Origin: Bradyrhizobium sp. CCBAU 53421
Lineage (GTDB): Bacteria > Pseudomonadota > Alphaproteobacteria > Rhizobiales > Xanthobacteraceae
Assembly: GCF_015291625.1 (NCBI RefSeq)
Contig: NZ_CP030047.1
Location: 5,952,001-6,016,000 of the forward strand
Reading direction: 5' to 3'
Length of the DNA stretch: 64,000 bases
The position numbers and the translations under genes were made by a program. Shown here piece after piece: positions 36,139 through 46,065 of this stretch. How positions within the stretch are numbered: the stretch's first letter is position 1; each line of letters begins with the position of its first letter. The notes under the pieces are model-generated. The model was not told where the DNA came from, made no database searches, and worked only from the letters and a program-made list of their open reading frames with translations.

Positions 36139-37378
36139 CGACACCGTTGCGCGACAATCCGAACAAGCAGGCGTTGGCTTGGTTCGTGGCCGGGTCCTGA
36201 TCATCGTCGAGAATCTTCCGGTCCCGTTCGACGGTCGGGTGTGGTCGGAGGCGACCACGTTGGCGCGGCATGGCTACGAGGTGTCTGTGATTTGCCCCAA
36301 GGGACAGGGCGCAACGGCCCCATTCGAGATGCTCGAGGGAGTAGCAGTCTATCGCCATTGGATGCCTGCGGAAGGTCGCGGGGTGCTGGGTTATGCGATC
36401 GAGTACAGCGTGGCGCTGTTCTGGGAATTCCTGCTGAGCGTAAAGGTTCTCGCGACACGCGGATTTGACGTCATCCACGCGTGCAATCCGCCCGACCTGA
36501 TTTTCCTGGTCGGTGCATTTCATAAATTTCTGTTCGGGAAGTCTTTTGTTTTCGATCAGCACGACGTCAATCCGGAGCTCTACGAGGCGAAATTCGGACG
36601 TCGTGGCTTTCTTTGGCGCATTATGCTCCTGCTTGAACGCGTCACATTCGCGTTGTCGGACGTATCGATTGCCACCAACCAATCGTATCGCGCTATTGCG
36701 ATTGAACGGGGCCGAATGAGCCCGGATCGTGTGTTCGTTGTGCGCTCCGCTCCGAACGTGTCCCGCGTTCGCTCACTTCCACCGGATCCCTCCTGGAAGA
36801 AGGGACGAAAGTATCTTGTCGGATATGTCGGCCTCATCGCGCGACAGGAGGGGCTCGACCTGTTGCTGGATTCGATCAAGCACATCCGCAGCACACGGAA
36901 CCGCGAGGATATCCAGTTCGTGATCGTCGGAGGCGGACGGGAATTGGAGGATCTCAAGAAGCTTGCGATGGCGCTCGAACTGAATGACGTGGTCACATTT
37001 ACCGGCCGCGTCGATGACGACACGCTATTCACCATCCTGTCGACGGCCGACGTCTGTGTGAATCCGGACCGCCCCAGCTCGATGAACGACATATCGACGA
37101 TGCACAAGATCATGGAGTACATGACGCTGGGCAAGCCGATCGTCCAATTTGACCTCACGGAAGGCCGCTTTTCGGCGGGAGATGCATCGTTGTACGTGCC
37201 GAATGCGGACACCGCCGAGTTCGGCGATAAGATACTGGAGCTTCTGGAAGATCCGGCGAGGCGCGAAGCTATGGGCGCATTCGGTCAACAGAGAATCAAC
37301 GACGAACTGGCCTGGCATCATGCATCGACGAAGCTTCTCGCGGCTTATGAAAAGGTATTCAAGCTAAGGGGCAGATGA
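36119..37378 (+). CDS. glycosyltransferase, GT4-like
   Basis: A 419-residue GT-B enzyme starting at ATG 36119 inside the end of the dehydrogenase gene. Acceptor half: NLPVPFDGRVWSEATTLARH, VIHACNPPDLIFLVG, FDQHDVNPELY. Donor half: LVGYVGLIARQEGLDLLLDS, then NPDRPSSMNDISTMHKIMEY with the conserved Glu and LGKPIVQFDLTEGRFSAG. This donor motif is typical of a GT4 subgroup common in EPS clusters. Sugar unknown; translational coupling suggests use of the uronic acid just made (inference). Confidence 0.88.
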   Translation: MSTLSHDDTVARQSEQAGVGLVRGRVLIIVENLPVPFDGRVWSEATTLARHGYEVSVICPKGQGATAPFEMLEGVAVYRHWMPAEGRGVLGYAIEYSVALFWEFLLSVKVLATRGFDVIHACNPPDLIFLVGAFHKFLFGKSFVFDQHDVNPELYEAKFGRRGFLWRIMLLLERVTFALSDVSIATNQSYRAIAIERGRMSPDRVFVVRSAPNVSRVRSLPPDPSWKKGRKYLVGYVGLIARQEGLDLLLDSIKHIRSTRNREDIQFVIVGGGRELEDLKKLAMALELNDVVTFTGRVDDDTLFTILSTADVCVNPDRPSSMNDISTMHKIMEYMTLGKPIVQFDLTEGRFSAGDASLYVPNADTAEFGDKILELLEDPARREAMGAFGQQRINDELAWHHASTKLLAAYEKVFKLRGR

Positions 37379-37621
37379 AGACACGAGCCTCTTCCTTTGC
37401 CTTTCAGCAGATGCCTGGTCCCAAACCCCATCAGCGCAGACCACCAGACCTACGGCAGGCTGATCCCAGCAGCTCAACGCCGCATGCCCAATCCGCCAAT
37501 CGACCGCGCCAGGCGGACAACCCCGCAGAACAAGAGTTCAGTCGCAGATCGTTTGCTTCACCGCGGCTGCCATCCATCGGGCCAGTGAAGCCATGCCGCC
37601 GGTGACGTTGCGCGCCGCGGA

Positions 37622-38536
37622 TCAGGGTCGCTCTGACGATACGGGCGCTAACGATCCGGTCGTTATCACCAAATTTCGGTAATTGACGGCAGCGGTCTCC
37701 GGCGCCGACGACCGATAGATCCCGAATTCCCAATTGGTGCCGACCCCAAAGCCCAGCGGCCCGCTGTAATCCACGACCGGCGCCCCATCGATCCAGATTT
37801 TCAAGGAGCCGGTCGTGTCGTTGGAAAATTTGGCCTGCACTTTCACGTCGTGATACTTGCCGGTCAGGATCGGGTTGGGGTCGGTCCAGAGTGTCTTGGT
37901 GACGACGAAGCCTGCGCCGTTGCTCGGGTTCTTGCCCGGCGGGCAGTAGCGCACAAGCACCTGCAGGTGATCGCCCTGCATGTTCAGCGCGACCGGAGGC
38001 GAGGTTCCCACGCCCGAGGCGTCGTCGTCGTTGTGCCACTGTCCGACGATGAACCAGCCGGTTGCGCTGTTTACGAACGCCCCGTTGCTGCCGTTCGCCT
38101 CCACCATGAGCTGGTAGCTGAGCGTGATGGGCGTGCCGGCGGGATAGGTCACCGTGGAATTGATCTCGGAACGATCCACGGACGAGCTGTCGTACCAGGC
38201 ATGGTCGCCCTTGCGGACCTCGAAGCGCAGGGTTTGGGGGCCGGGATTGGTCAGACTGTAGTCCTGGTCTGCGACGTGAACGCCGTAGCTGACGTCGCCA
38301 ATCTGAAAGCGGGTTCGCGGCTTGCCGGAGAACGAGTTGATCGACGAAACAGCCGTTCTGCTGGTTGTCGTATTCCCGTCGCTGCCGGCAGCATTGTAGG
38401 CCTCGGCGGATGGGCCCTCGGCCAACAGCGTTCGCTGACCACCTGCATTGGCAACGCTCGATGTCGATCCATTGGAGGTTTCCGCCACGCTCCCTGCCAG
38501 AGCGAAGATGAGGGGTAAAACTACTCTCATTGCCAT
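37622..38536 (-). CDS. heparin-lyase-I-like polysaccharide lyase with Sec signal (lyase 3)
   Basis: 304 residues. Begins MAMRVVLPLIFALAGSVAET, a Sec-type signal peptide, unlike the two other lyases in the window. After a low-complexity stretch (about 20-60) comes the same lyase domain (LRFEVRKGDHAWYD, WFIVGQWHNDDD, NWEFGIYRSSAPE), clearly related in protein but diverged in DNA. It stops soon after the domain, without a linker or ALLNQYLAGSSG tail. It probably acts in the periplasm, for example degrading misplaced polymer as periplasmic EPS lyases do (inference). ATG 38530 is an equally possible start. Confidence 0.82.
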   Translation of the reverse strand: MAMRVVLPLIFALAGSVAETSNGSTSSVANAGGQRTLLAEGPSAEAYNAAGSDGNTTTSRTAVSSINSFSGKPRTRFQIGDVSYGVHVADQDYSLTNPGPQTLRFEVRKGDHAWYDSSSVDRSEINSTVTYPAGTPITLSYQLMVEANGSNGAFVNSATGWFIVGQWHNDDDASGVGTSPPVALNMQGDHLQVLVRYCPPGKNPSNGAGFVVTKTLWTDPNPILTGKYHDVKVQAKFSNDTTGSLKIWIDGAPVVDYSGPLGFGVGTNWEFGIYRSSAPETAAVNYRNLVITTGSLAPVSSERP

Positions 38537-38886
38537 CCCGGTTCGGTCCCCGCGACCGTCGCGAAATGCGCGGTCCTATGCAAAGGGTAACTCATTCAAA
38601 TCTCGATGCAATTTATCGAGGGGCTCGATCGAGGGAAAATAAGGACTACCGCCAGGCATCAGCTCCTGGATGCATCGTCGATGGCATCGCGATGCGGCGC
38701 CTTGCGGCCGGCGCGCCTGCCTCGCCGGCGATCCAACGCCGCCAGAGCGTCGATGGCGGTCGTGCCGACAGGACCCTTCTCGCTTGTTGACGCCGGATGC
38801 GAAATCAACCGCCGGATCCGGTCACGCACCTCACCGCGCGCGCCCTGCGTCGCTCATCCCTGCTCAATGGACAACGAGCAAGCGGC
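38537..38886. other. intergenic region, no gene seen
   Basis: About 350 bases between two minus-strand genes; carries the lyase 3 promoter presumably. The shared element of lyases 1 and 2 is not present here. Confidence 0.4.
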
Positions 38887-40044
38887 TCAGTTCACAACAG
38901 CAGCGCCCGGGTGCCCCGGCCTGGCGACGAGGGGCGTCAAAGCCGCCATCAACTCGTGAGTCTTCACCATCGGAGAGTGATTTGCTTTGACATAGATCTG
39001 GCATCGCCGACTGAGCGCGTTGTATTCATCCGCGTCCATGTTCCAAATCTCACTCACAGATCTCGCAAGCGCCAACTCGTCCTCGACCGAAGCGCCGAGA
39101 ACATGACGCTCGACAATCGCGTCCGGATCGACATGCCGGCGGGTCGCGATGGGTGCGCCGACGGCCAGCGCTTCCAGGAATGCGTTTGAGAAGCCCTCGA
39201 AATCCGACGTACAGAGAAGCATGGTCGCTTCCGATAGAAATTTCTGAACGTCCGCCCGCCGCACATAGCCGACCAATTCCACGTTTGGCAGCTGACGCAA
39301 GCCATTCAAGGCGTCCAGCGTCGATTGATCGGTATTGGGCGACGTCATCCCCGCCACGCGAAACTTGACGTCCGGCAATGCCTGGGCAATCCGAAACAGC
39401 AAGGGCAGATTCTTCGGATAGCGGAAGACACCGAGCCAGGCAACGTAACCGCGCTTTGCACGCGGCAGGGGAGCGGCCGCGTCCTCTGCTATTCCAAACG
39501 GATTGTGCAGGACGTGGATCGGCTTGTCCGGAAAGAGCGCCGCCAACTTTCCGCGCTGATACTCATTCTGACAGAGAAACCCGGCGGTGCGATGCCGGGC
39601 CCACGAATAGGATATCCATTCATAGGACGGCATAAGGGCTTTGCACCGCTCATCGACATCTATGTCACTCACAACGCGATAAACGAATGGAATCTCCAGC
39701 CGATCAGCGACGAACGCCATGATGGCGGTGTGTATTCCACATACCCCCTGGATCAGGATATCCGGGCGATAGCTGCGGGCGGCGGCCAGTACTTTCGGAA
39801 TATACGAATAGAAGTACTTCGCGACCCGAATACCACGCGTGGGATCGTAGGTCTCTATGAGTTTGATCTGCTGTGCCGAACCTACGTGCTCCAGCGCCCC
39901 CTTCCAGGTGAGAACAGCGGTTTCGTGACCGGCGTTCTCGAGCGCACGAAACCACACTGCGAGCTCGATCGCCCACCCGCCAATCGGGTAGTTCTCATCT
40001 TTCATCAGATAAGGGATGGAAAAATCCATCGAGAGAATACGCAC
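38887..40044 (-). CDS. glycosyltransferase, GT4-like
   Basis: 385 residues from GTG 40044 (GAGG at six bases; TTG 40062 is in frame). The N-terminus reads VRILSMDFSIPYLMKDENYP. Donor half: YVAWLGVFRYPKNLPLLFRI and SDFEGFSNAFLEALAVGAPI, with the E-x7-E pair. Stands apart from the other glycosyltransferase operons and is transcribed alone or with the methyltransferase-like gene upstream, 141 bases away. Confidence 0.87.
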   Translation of the reverse strand: MRILSMDFSIPYLMKDENYPIGGWAIELAVWFRALENAGHETAVLTWKGALEHVGSAQQIKLIETYDPTRGIRVAKYFYSYIPKVLAAARSYRPDILIQGVCGIHTAIMAFVADRLEIPFVYRVVSDIDVDERCKALMPSYEWISYSWARHRTAGFLCQNEYQRGKLAALFPDKPIHVLHNPFGIAEDAAAPLPRAKRGYVAWLGVFRYPKNLPLLFRIAQALPDVKFRVAGMTSPNTDQSTLDALNGLRQLPNVELVGYVRRADVQKFLSEATMLLCTSDFEGFSNAFLEALAVGAPIATRRHVDPDAIVERHVLGASVEDELALARSVSEIWNMDADEYNALSRRCQIYVKANHSPMVKTHELMAALTPLVARPGHPGAAVVN

Positions 40045-40185
40045 CCGACACCTCGTGCTCAATGGGACCGCGTCATGAAGAGAAGCTCCGCTCGGCCTTG
40101 CCCGCGAACTCGGGGTGTACAGCTTCCCAGTTCGTGTAGCAAAGGAGCGAGCGCTGCCTTCATCGAGCAGCTCGATCGTCCCGTA

Positions 40186-41073
40186 TCAAACCGACAATAC
40201 GATACTCTCAATCTCACTTCCCTCCCGCAGCTTGGCTACCGTCTCAAATTTGTTTGCGCCGTTAAGCCGGAAGAGCGTGCCGTGATTGGTGCCATTGGCA
40301 AGGGTTCGATTCACGATGAGGAACGCACCGGCACCAACCAGGCGATCCCTCAGGTTGCCGACCGCGCCGCGCAACTGCGCCTCGTCGAAATAGCCATGAT
40401 TGAGCAGATTTGACACGCGGATCGCGTTGAACCGGCCGCGCAGATGAGCAGGATTGGGCGCCAGAATGTCATCGTCGGCAAAGCTCAGCCGAGCGTGGTC
40501 GCGGGCATGCGGATTCACCAGAAGGACATCCCTCCCCCCTTCCCGCATGTTCGTCAGAGGCAGCAGCACGCCGGCAAGTGTGTTCAGCCCGGCGACCACG
40601 AATCCGGTACCCTTGAGAAAATCCCGGGGGCCATTCAGGTACCAGCGCACCGGACGGTTGGCAACGATGTGCTGAAGCACCTTGCCATCGCGATCGAGAA
40701 GGACCTCATATCCGGGTAACAGGCACACGAGACTCCCGCGCATGCACAGATCCGTCGCCAGAATCTTCGCCTCGATGCCAGCGCGCGTCAGGGCATCCGC
40801 CCATTCGGCTGAGGAAATCCCTGATGACACGCCGACGTCCATGATCTGGCTCGGCATGCTGTCAAGTTTCTTCCACTCATCGATGACCAGCATGTTGAGA
40901 TCATCGAGGCGATGATGATCGGTGGTCTTGTAGGTGCCGTTCCGCAGTCGGATTGAAGCAAAGAACGCCGCTTCCTGTGTTTGCGTAAACGCATCACCTT
41001 CCGTCAAAAAATTCCTTGCATTCAACGCCACGCCGCCCCCAAAGCCTCCGGAGAAGCGCATCAAGACCGTCAT
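40186..41073 (-). CDS. SAM-methyltransferase-like protein
   Basis: 295 residues from ATG 41073 (GAGGG eight bases upstream). IMDVGVSSGISSAEWADALT fits SAM-binding motif I, AKILATDLCM the acidic end of strand 2, and FNAIRVSNLLNHGYFDEAQL the motif IV region; the arrangement recalls CheR-like or class I methyltransferases. Target unknown; O-methylation of a sugar is possible from context. The N-terminus is Gly-rich (FSGGFGGG). Confidence 0.6.
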   Translation of the reverse strand: MTVLMRFSGGFGGGVALNARNFLTEGDAFTQTQEAAFFASIRLRNGTYKTTDHHRLDDLNMLVIDEWKKLDSMPSQIMDVGVSSGISSAEWADALTRAGIEAKILATDLCMRGSLVCLLPGYEVLLDRDGKVLQHIVANRPVRWYLNGPRDFLKGTGFVVAGLNTLAGVLLPLTNMREGGRDVLLVNPHARDHARLSFADDDILAPNPAHLRGRFNAIRVSNLLNHGYFDEAQLRGAVGNLRDRLVGAGAFLIVNRTLANGTNHGTLFRLNGANKFETVAKLREGSEIESIVLSV

Positions 41074-41414
41074 ACACTGCACCCTCTGCTCGGCTCGTTT
41101 CTCTCGGGATCCCTCGCACTCTATCGATTGAAGGCACACTGCTCCTGATGCGCCTCGTTTCCCTCGTGATCATAAGCTTTTGGACCGATACGCGGCTCGA
41201 CCCTTTCGGATTACCCATTCTCGATCGCAGCAAAAGCGGGCTGGCCGGCTTGGAATGTGCGCCGACCGGGAGAGCCCTGCAGCCGTCTGGAAGGGGTTTG
41301 TCTCGCTCAAGATTGCAGACGCGTGCGGTGGCGGATTGCACCGGCAGAGGCCGCGGCTTCCACGGTTGATGGCTTCCCTACCGGAAGTGCCGCCTTCTTG
41401 CTAGAAATGCTCGC
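41074..41414. other. divergent intergenic region
   Basis: About 340 bases between the minus-strand methyltransferase-like gene and the plus-strand hydrolase. No gene; both promoters should lie here. Confidence 0.35.
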
Positions 41415-42746
41415 ATGGTCCGATCCACTGGCCGCCTGCGGAGTTCCCTGTCGATGATTCTCAACGTCGGCCGTATCGCGTTGCTCGTCATACTGGGAAG
41501 CATCATAACGCTCCAGGCTCCGCTTGCGCAGGACGACGCGCGCGCAGGCAGCTACGGCGACTTCGAACAGCGCCTGCAACGTATCGTGAATGGACTGCGG
41601 GCTGACACCGCGGCCGCTCCTCCGATGAAACTTGCTGATCGGATGAACGAACTGCGCGTTCCTGGCGTCAGCATCGCGGTGGTTCATGGCGGCATAGTCG
41701 AAGCCCGGGGGTTCGGGTACGCTAGCATCGGTGGTCCGCCTGTAACGCCTGAAACATTATTCCAGGCAGCGTCGATCAGCAAACCGGTTACTGCTGTAGC
41801 GGCGCTCGCCTTGGTCCAGGCCGCAAAGCTCGATCTCGATGGCGACGTAAATCTATCCCTTAAGAGCTGGAAGCTCCCTGCAAACTCGTTCACCGATCAA
41901 TCGAAGGTGACACTTCGAAGACTGCTGAATCATTCGGCTGGTATAACCGTTCCATATTTTCCGGGATATCCTGCAGGCGCACCCATTCCGTCACTCGGCG
42001 ACGTTCTCAATGGCGCCTCGCTTTTATGTCGCGGCCTAACCCGGTTACAGCGGTCAGCGCACGATAGGTCTGCGCTATGCGGTTCAGCAAATACCGCGCC
42101 TGTCATTGTCGATCACGAGCCCGGCACACGGTTCGAGTATTCCAGCGGCGCCTATACGGTTGTGCAGCAGCTTCTCATCGACGTGACCGGCACACCGTTT
42201 CCAACATTGCTTGAAGACCTTGTCCTCAAGCCGTTCGGGATGACCCACAGCAGTTTCCTGCAGCCGCTGCCGAAAAATGACACTCCAATGGCTGCAACAC
42301 CCTACCGAGCGACCGGGGAACCGGTACCGGGCGGTCCGCATATCTATCCCGAGTTGGCAGCCGCAGGATTATGGACGACACCGACTGACGTCGCACATTT
42401 TGCGCTAGGCGTGGTGCGCGCCTGGACCGGGCGAGACGCTTCCGTGCTGTCCCAGGCTACGGCTATCCAAATGCTCACGCCCGGCCTTGGCAACTACGGG
42501 CTTGGTCCGATTGTACTGGGCGTCGCCCCGCATCGACGAATTCTACATGCCGGCGTCAACGATGGCTTCGTCAGCTTGATGACGATGTTTGAAAATGGAG
42601 ATGGCGCCGTCATCATGACGAACGGAGATCAAGGCGGGGAACTAGCCAACGAAATCATGCGCGGTATCGCAGTCGAATTCGATTGGCCGGATGGCCAGCC
42701 GAAGGCCACACTGACGAGTGGCCCCCCTGCCGTGGCTCGTCACTGA
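41415..42746 (+). CDS. serine hydrolase, class C beta-lactamase/esterase family
   Basis: 443 residues with an N-terminal signal sequence (IALLVILGSIITLQ, cleavage likely after APLAQ near 39), so periplasmic or anchored. The SxxK nucleophile is S120-I-S-K123. The YxN motif appears as YSS (FEYSSGAY), which lacks the Asn. The third motif is HAG in LHAGVNDGF. Family members are esterases, D-aminopeptidases or lactamases. Residues about 200-225 (LLCRGLTRLQRSAHDRS) look unlike the surrounding family sequence and may be a small insertion. Possibly removes acyl groups from EPS (inference); otherwise unrelated to the locus. Confidence 0.82.
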   Translation: MVRSTGRLRSSLSMILNVGRIALLVILGSIITLQAPLAQDDARAGSYGDFEQRLQRIVNGLRADTAAAPPMKLADRMNELRVPGVSIAVVHGGIVEARGFGYASIGGPPVTPETLFQAASISKPVTAVAALALVQAAKLDLDGDVNLSLKSWKLPANSFTDQSKVTLRRLLNHSAGITVPYFPGYPAGAPIPSLGDVLNGASLLCRGLTRLQRSAHDRSALCGSANTAPVIVDHEPGTRFEYSSGAYTVVQQLLIDVTGTPFPTLLEDLVLKPFGMTHSSFLQPLPKNDTPMAATPYRATGEPVPGGPHIYPELAAAGLWTTPTDVAHFALGVVRAWTGRDASVLSQATAIQMLTPGLGNYGLGPIVLGVAPHRRILHAGVNDGFVSLMTMFENGDGAVIMTNGDQGGELANEIMRGIAVEFDWPDGQPKATLTSGPPAVARH

Positions 42747-42813
42747 ATTTCGTTGGCCGTCGCGCCCTCGCGCTGATACCCAGGCAAACCCACACAATGC
42801 GGATCACCTTCCA

Positions 42814-44268
42814 TCACGCCCCGAGCACTCCCCATTCTCTTCGGACCTCGGCCAGTGTTCGATAGTACCCGCTCACAAACAACATCGCCACATAACAGAC
42901 CAGAACCGCAACCGGACCACCCAGCGCAGCAACTGGAACCGGCGCTTGCAGCAGATCAAACGAAAGCCGCACCAGGATTGCCGCCAACACCGACGCGACC
43001 AGAATTAGTCCAAGGTTCTTCCAATCCTGCAACCTTGCGATCGGAATGCTCATGACCTTTGAAAGCCTTCTCAGAAACAAGACATACACAACGAAGGTTG
43101 TGAGTACCGACCCGATCGCCGCCCCTGGCAAGCCGTAGTACCAGACGCCAGCCAGGCTCGTTAGCACGGCAAACGGAAGGATCGCAGCTTCATAGCGCAT
43201 GTTGGCCGAACCCTGTCCAAACACATTGAGCAGAGTGGTAATCTCCGTCGAGATCAATGTCTGAATCAGATAAATGCGCAACACCGGAGCGCCGCTCACG
43301 TACTCCTTCGTAAACAGAAACTGAATGACTTCTTCCGCAAAGACGAACAGTGCCGCGATGGCAGGGAACATGACCGCACTAATGATCACATTGCCCTGGT
43401 TGTTCAGCCGCAACAGCTCGTCGTGGCGACCCAATGAGTGGAAATGACTCATCCTCGGCAAGAGCAAATTGCCCAGCCCGCCTCTCAAGACCTCGAACGG
43501 CATGAGGAGCATGGTTGCAATCGAAAAAATGCCGAACATTCCCGACGAGAACATCGTCGCGACAATCCAAAGCTCCGCCTGCTTCCGTACACTCCACAGC
43601 AAGCCGGCCACACCGAACGGAAGGGCGTAGCGAAGCTGTGCGCGGAACTGCTCTTTCTCAATCGGGAACAGTCGAATGCCGCAATTGCGCGCAATGAAGA
43701 CGGCAAGGAGTACCAAGCGCACGCCGGCCGCAATCAGAGCTGCGATGAGCACCTCTTCAAATCGATGAAAAACGACCGCTGCGGAAATTATGAGCGCAGC
43801 TCTCAGCACGGATGAAGCCAAGATAGCTTGCGCTTGCCACCGGATTTGCCCGACGGCGTTAGGTACAACGTCCAGCAATAAGCCCAAATTCCAGACGAAC
43901 AGGAAGATCGCCAGCAACAATCCGTGGTCGCGCAGCAGATCTTTCATACCAGCTGGAAGGACATGACGAAAGGCAACGATGAGAAGCAGCGCAAACGTCG
44001 TTGTGGCGAGCAGGAACAGCACCGTCTGACCGACGTAAATCCGCCGTCCCTCCGCATCCAGCCGGACAAAGAAGAAAAGCAGGCTCCGGGGCATGTTGAA
44101 GGAAAACAATAGGGCCACCGTCGTTACGAGCAGCCAGAACAGCCGGTATTCACCAAACGCCGTGGGACCGATCGTTCGCACCAGAACGACCGGCGTCAGT
44201 AACATGATGACCTGCTCGGTGTATTGTGCAGCCGAGAGTAGAATTCCTTGACGCAATATGGATGCCAT
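42814..44268 (-). CDS. polysaccharide flippase, Wzx/MATE-like
   Basis: 484 residues with about 12-14 hydrophobic segments, starting MASILRQGILLSAAQYTEQV and containing the Wzx-type pattern FGEYRLFWLLVTTVALLFSF near the N-terminus. Expected to flip the undecaprenyl-linked repeat unit across the inner membrane. The gene lies in the minus-strand group with a glycosyltransferase, FkbM methyltransferase, polymerase and chain-length protein, which is the usual Wzy-pathway set. No other flippase is in the window. Confidence 0.88.
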   Translation of the reverse strand: MASILRQGILLSAAQYTEQVIMLLTPVVLVRTIGPTAFGEYRLFWLLVTTVALLFSFNMPRSLLFFFVRLDAEGRRIYVGQTVLFLLATTTFALLLIVAFRHVLPAGMKDLLRDHGLLLAIFLFVWNLGLLLDVVPNAVGQIRWQAQAILASSVLRAALIISAAVVFHRFEEVLIAALIAAGVRLVLLAVFIARNCGIRLFPIEKEQFRAQLRYALPFGVAGLLWSVRKQAELWIVATMFSSGMFGIFSIATMLLMPFEVLRGGLGNLLLPRMSHFHSLGRHDELLRLNNQGNVIISAVMFPAIAALFVFAEEVIQFLFTKEYVSGAPVLRIYLIQTLISTEITTLLNVFGQGSANMRYEAAILPFAVLTSLAGVWYYGLPGAAIGSVLTTFVVYVLFLRRLSKVMSIPIARLQDWKNLGLILVASVLAAILVRLSFDLLQAPVPVAALGGPVAVLVCYVAMLFVSGYYRTLAEVRREWGVLGA

Positions 44269-44547
44269 GGATCAACGTCCTCGCGACGGCGTCGACGACC
44301 AAAAGCGCGAATCGCAGTCTGCGCCCCCTCCAGGATGACGATCAGAACTCACTGGGTGACTGCCAGAAGCACAGGACAGCACGATGATCGCCCGAAGCGC
44401 ACAACGATTTGACGGAAATCGGATCACTCTCGCCTCACCTTTCTCGAGCCACTCCTCGTCAATCTCGCATGACCAACTCGATGCATCATCCTATCGGACC
44501 ACGGTCGTTGAACCGAAGGGCAATCACGACCACACCTCACGCGGTAC

Positions 44548-45771
44548 TCACACCGAAGCCAACAGTGCATCCATGTCACAAGCGACCTTTTTCCAGGTGT
44601 AGTGCTCCAGGACGACTTTTCGAGCACTCTGGATCATGGAACACCGAAGGCCGTCGTCTTCGATGAGCAACTTGATCGCTGCCGCGATCTTCTCGGGCTC
44701 GTCGGCCCGCAGGTAATCGATACCCTCTCGCGCCATGCCAAGCGCTTCGATGCCTACTCCCGTTGAAACCACGGCCAGCCCCATGGCAAACGCTTCAAGT
44801 ACCTTGTTCTTCAATCCACTGCCAATTCGCATCGGATTTATCATAATCGGATACTCGGCGAGCACCGAGCAGATATCCTCGACGAATCCGGTGAGGCGAA
44901 TGCCGTCGTCTCGCTTTGCTTCGTCCAGAAGCCAGCTTTCCGCATCCTTGCCCACCACGCACCACTCAATTCCGGACGGAGCCAAGTACGGTCGATAAAC
45001 ATACTGGTAAAAGAACCGAACCGCATCGCTGTTCGGGTTGAAGGCAAGGTTACCCCAGAATGCCACTCCCCTCCGCTTTGCGACATGCGCATTTGCGTCG
45101 AATGTGTCCGCCAGGTCGGGTGAAACTCCGTTCGGTATCGTGCTAACGTTCGCAGTTCTACCAGACAGCCTGCAAACAGTATCAGAATCGGCATCATTGA
45201 CGGTCGTCACGTGGTTGAACCAGACGGGCAAACACGCCTCCGCCCTTGCGCGGCGCGCCAGCATCAGGCGCGTGTCGAGACGCGATCTCAGGTGCGCGGG
45301 CCACGGCGGAAGGAACTGCATTTGTCTGGTCAGCGTTAAAACTTCACTGTCGATGAGATCAAAGAGTATTTTTTTATCGCTCGAAAACGGTCGGACGAAT
45401 TCTGCAAGCACGAGGCAGAAGACGATCATGCGATCGATACTGTTCTCCTCGCAGAAGCCGGCTATCGCTTTGGTAACGGTTAAAAAGTGATCCGGATAAG
45501 AGAGCGAGAAGTAGTCTGAATCATTTCGACGGAAATGCCTCTTCAGTGAGGGCCTGTGAGTCGGAAATTTCGGCGTTTCCACAATCTTTTTGAAGACATC
45601 GGACAAACCAACCAAGTTGGTGCCCGGCTCGTCTGTCGAACCGAGATTTACCGTCAAAAGGTACAGTTCATGCCGCTTCGCCAATTCGCGGCACAGGTGC
45701 CACACGCGGAGGTCATGCCCGTTGGTCAGGCTTGCGAGCGGCTTGTGTGTTACAACCAGGATACGCGTCAC
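44548..45771 (-). CDS. glycosyltransferase, GT4-like
   Basis: 407 residues if started at GTG 45771 (TRILVVTHKPLASLTNGHDL); ATG 45822 would add a 17-residue unlike-family leader. Donor half: GVAFWGNLAFNPNSDAVRFF, WCVVGKDAESWL, NPMRIGSGLKNKVLEAFAMG, VVSTGVGIEAL. This G-x-KxKxLEA pattern is typical of one GT4 subgroup in exopolysaccharide clusters. Sugar specificity unknown. Confidence 0.87.
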   Translation of the reverse strand: MTRILVVTHKPLASLTNGHDLRVWHLCRELAKRHELYLLTVNLGSTDEPGTNLVGLSDVFKKIVETPKFPTHRPSLKRHFRRNDSDYFSLSYPDHFLTVTKAIAGFCEENSIDRMIVFCLVLAEFVRPFSSDKKILFDLIDSEVLTLTRQMQFLPPWPAHLRSRLDTRLMLARRARAEACLPVWFNHVTTVNDADSDTVCRLSGRTANVSTIPNGVSPDLADTFDANAHVAKRRGVAFWGNLAFNPNSDAVRFFYQYVYRPYLAPSGIEWCVVGKDAESWLLDEAKRDDGIRLTGFVEDICSVLAEYPIMINPMRIGSGLKNKVLEAFAMGLAVVSTGVGIEALGMAREGIDYLRADEPEKIAAAIKLLIEDDGLRCSMIQSARKVVLEHYTWKKVACDMDALLASV

Positions 45772-46065
45772 GACAATTCGTTTATTTTCGGCTGCGGTAG
45801 AGCGCGGCATCAGGCACAGCATGATGCGACTAAATCCTTGGCCTCGGTCCCTTCATCTATCCAGTGGAGCCGAGCTTCCCAAGTCGATTTGAACTCATTT
45901 GGCTCTCCGGCGCAACGGGAGTTGGCGTTCCCATTGGAGCGCTGCGTGTCGCTGCGTCGCTCTTCGTGAGTAGTACTTTGGCTCCGAAGAGCTACGACTA
46001 GTGCCTGGCGTCTCCTCCCGCCCGCGCTGTGTCGCGCGACGGGATTCGTGACACCGGTGCGCCCT

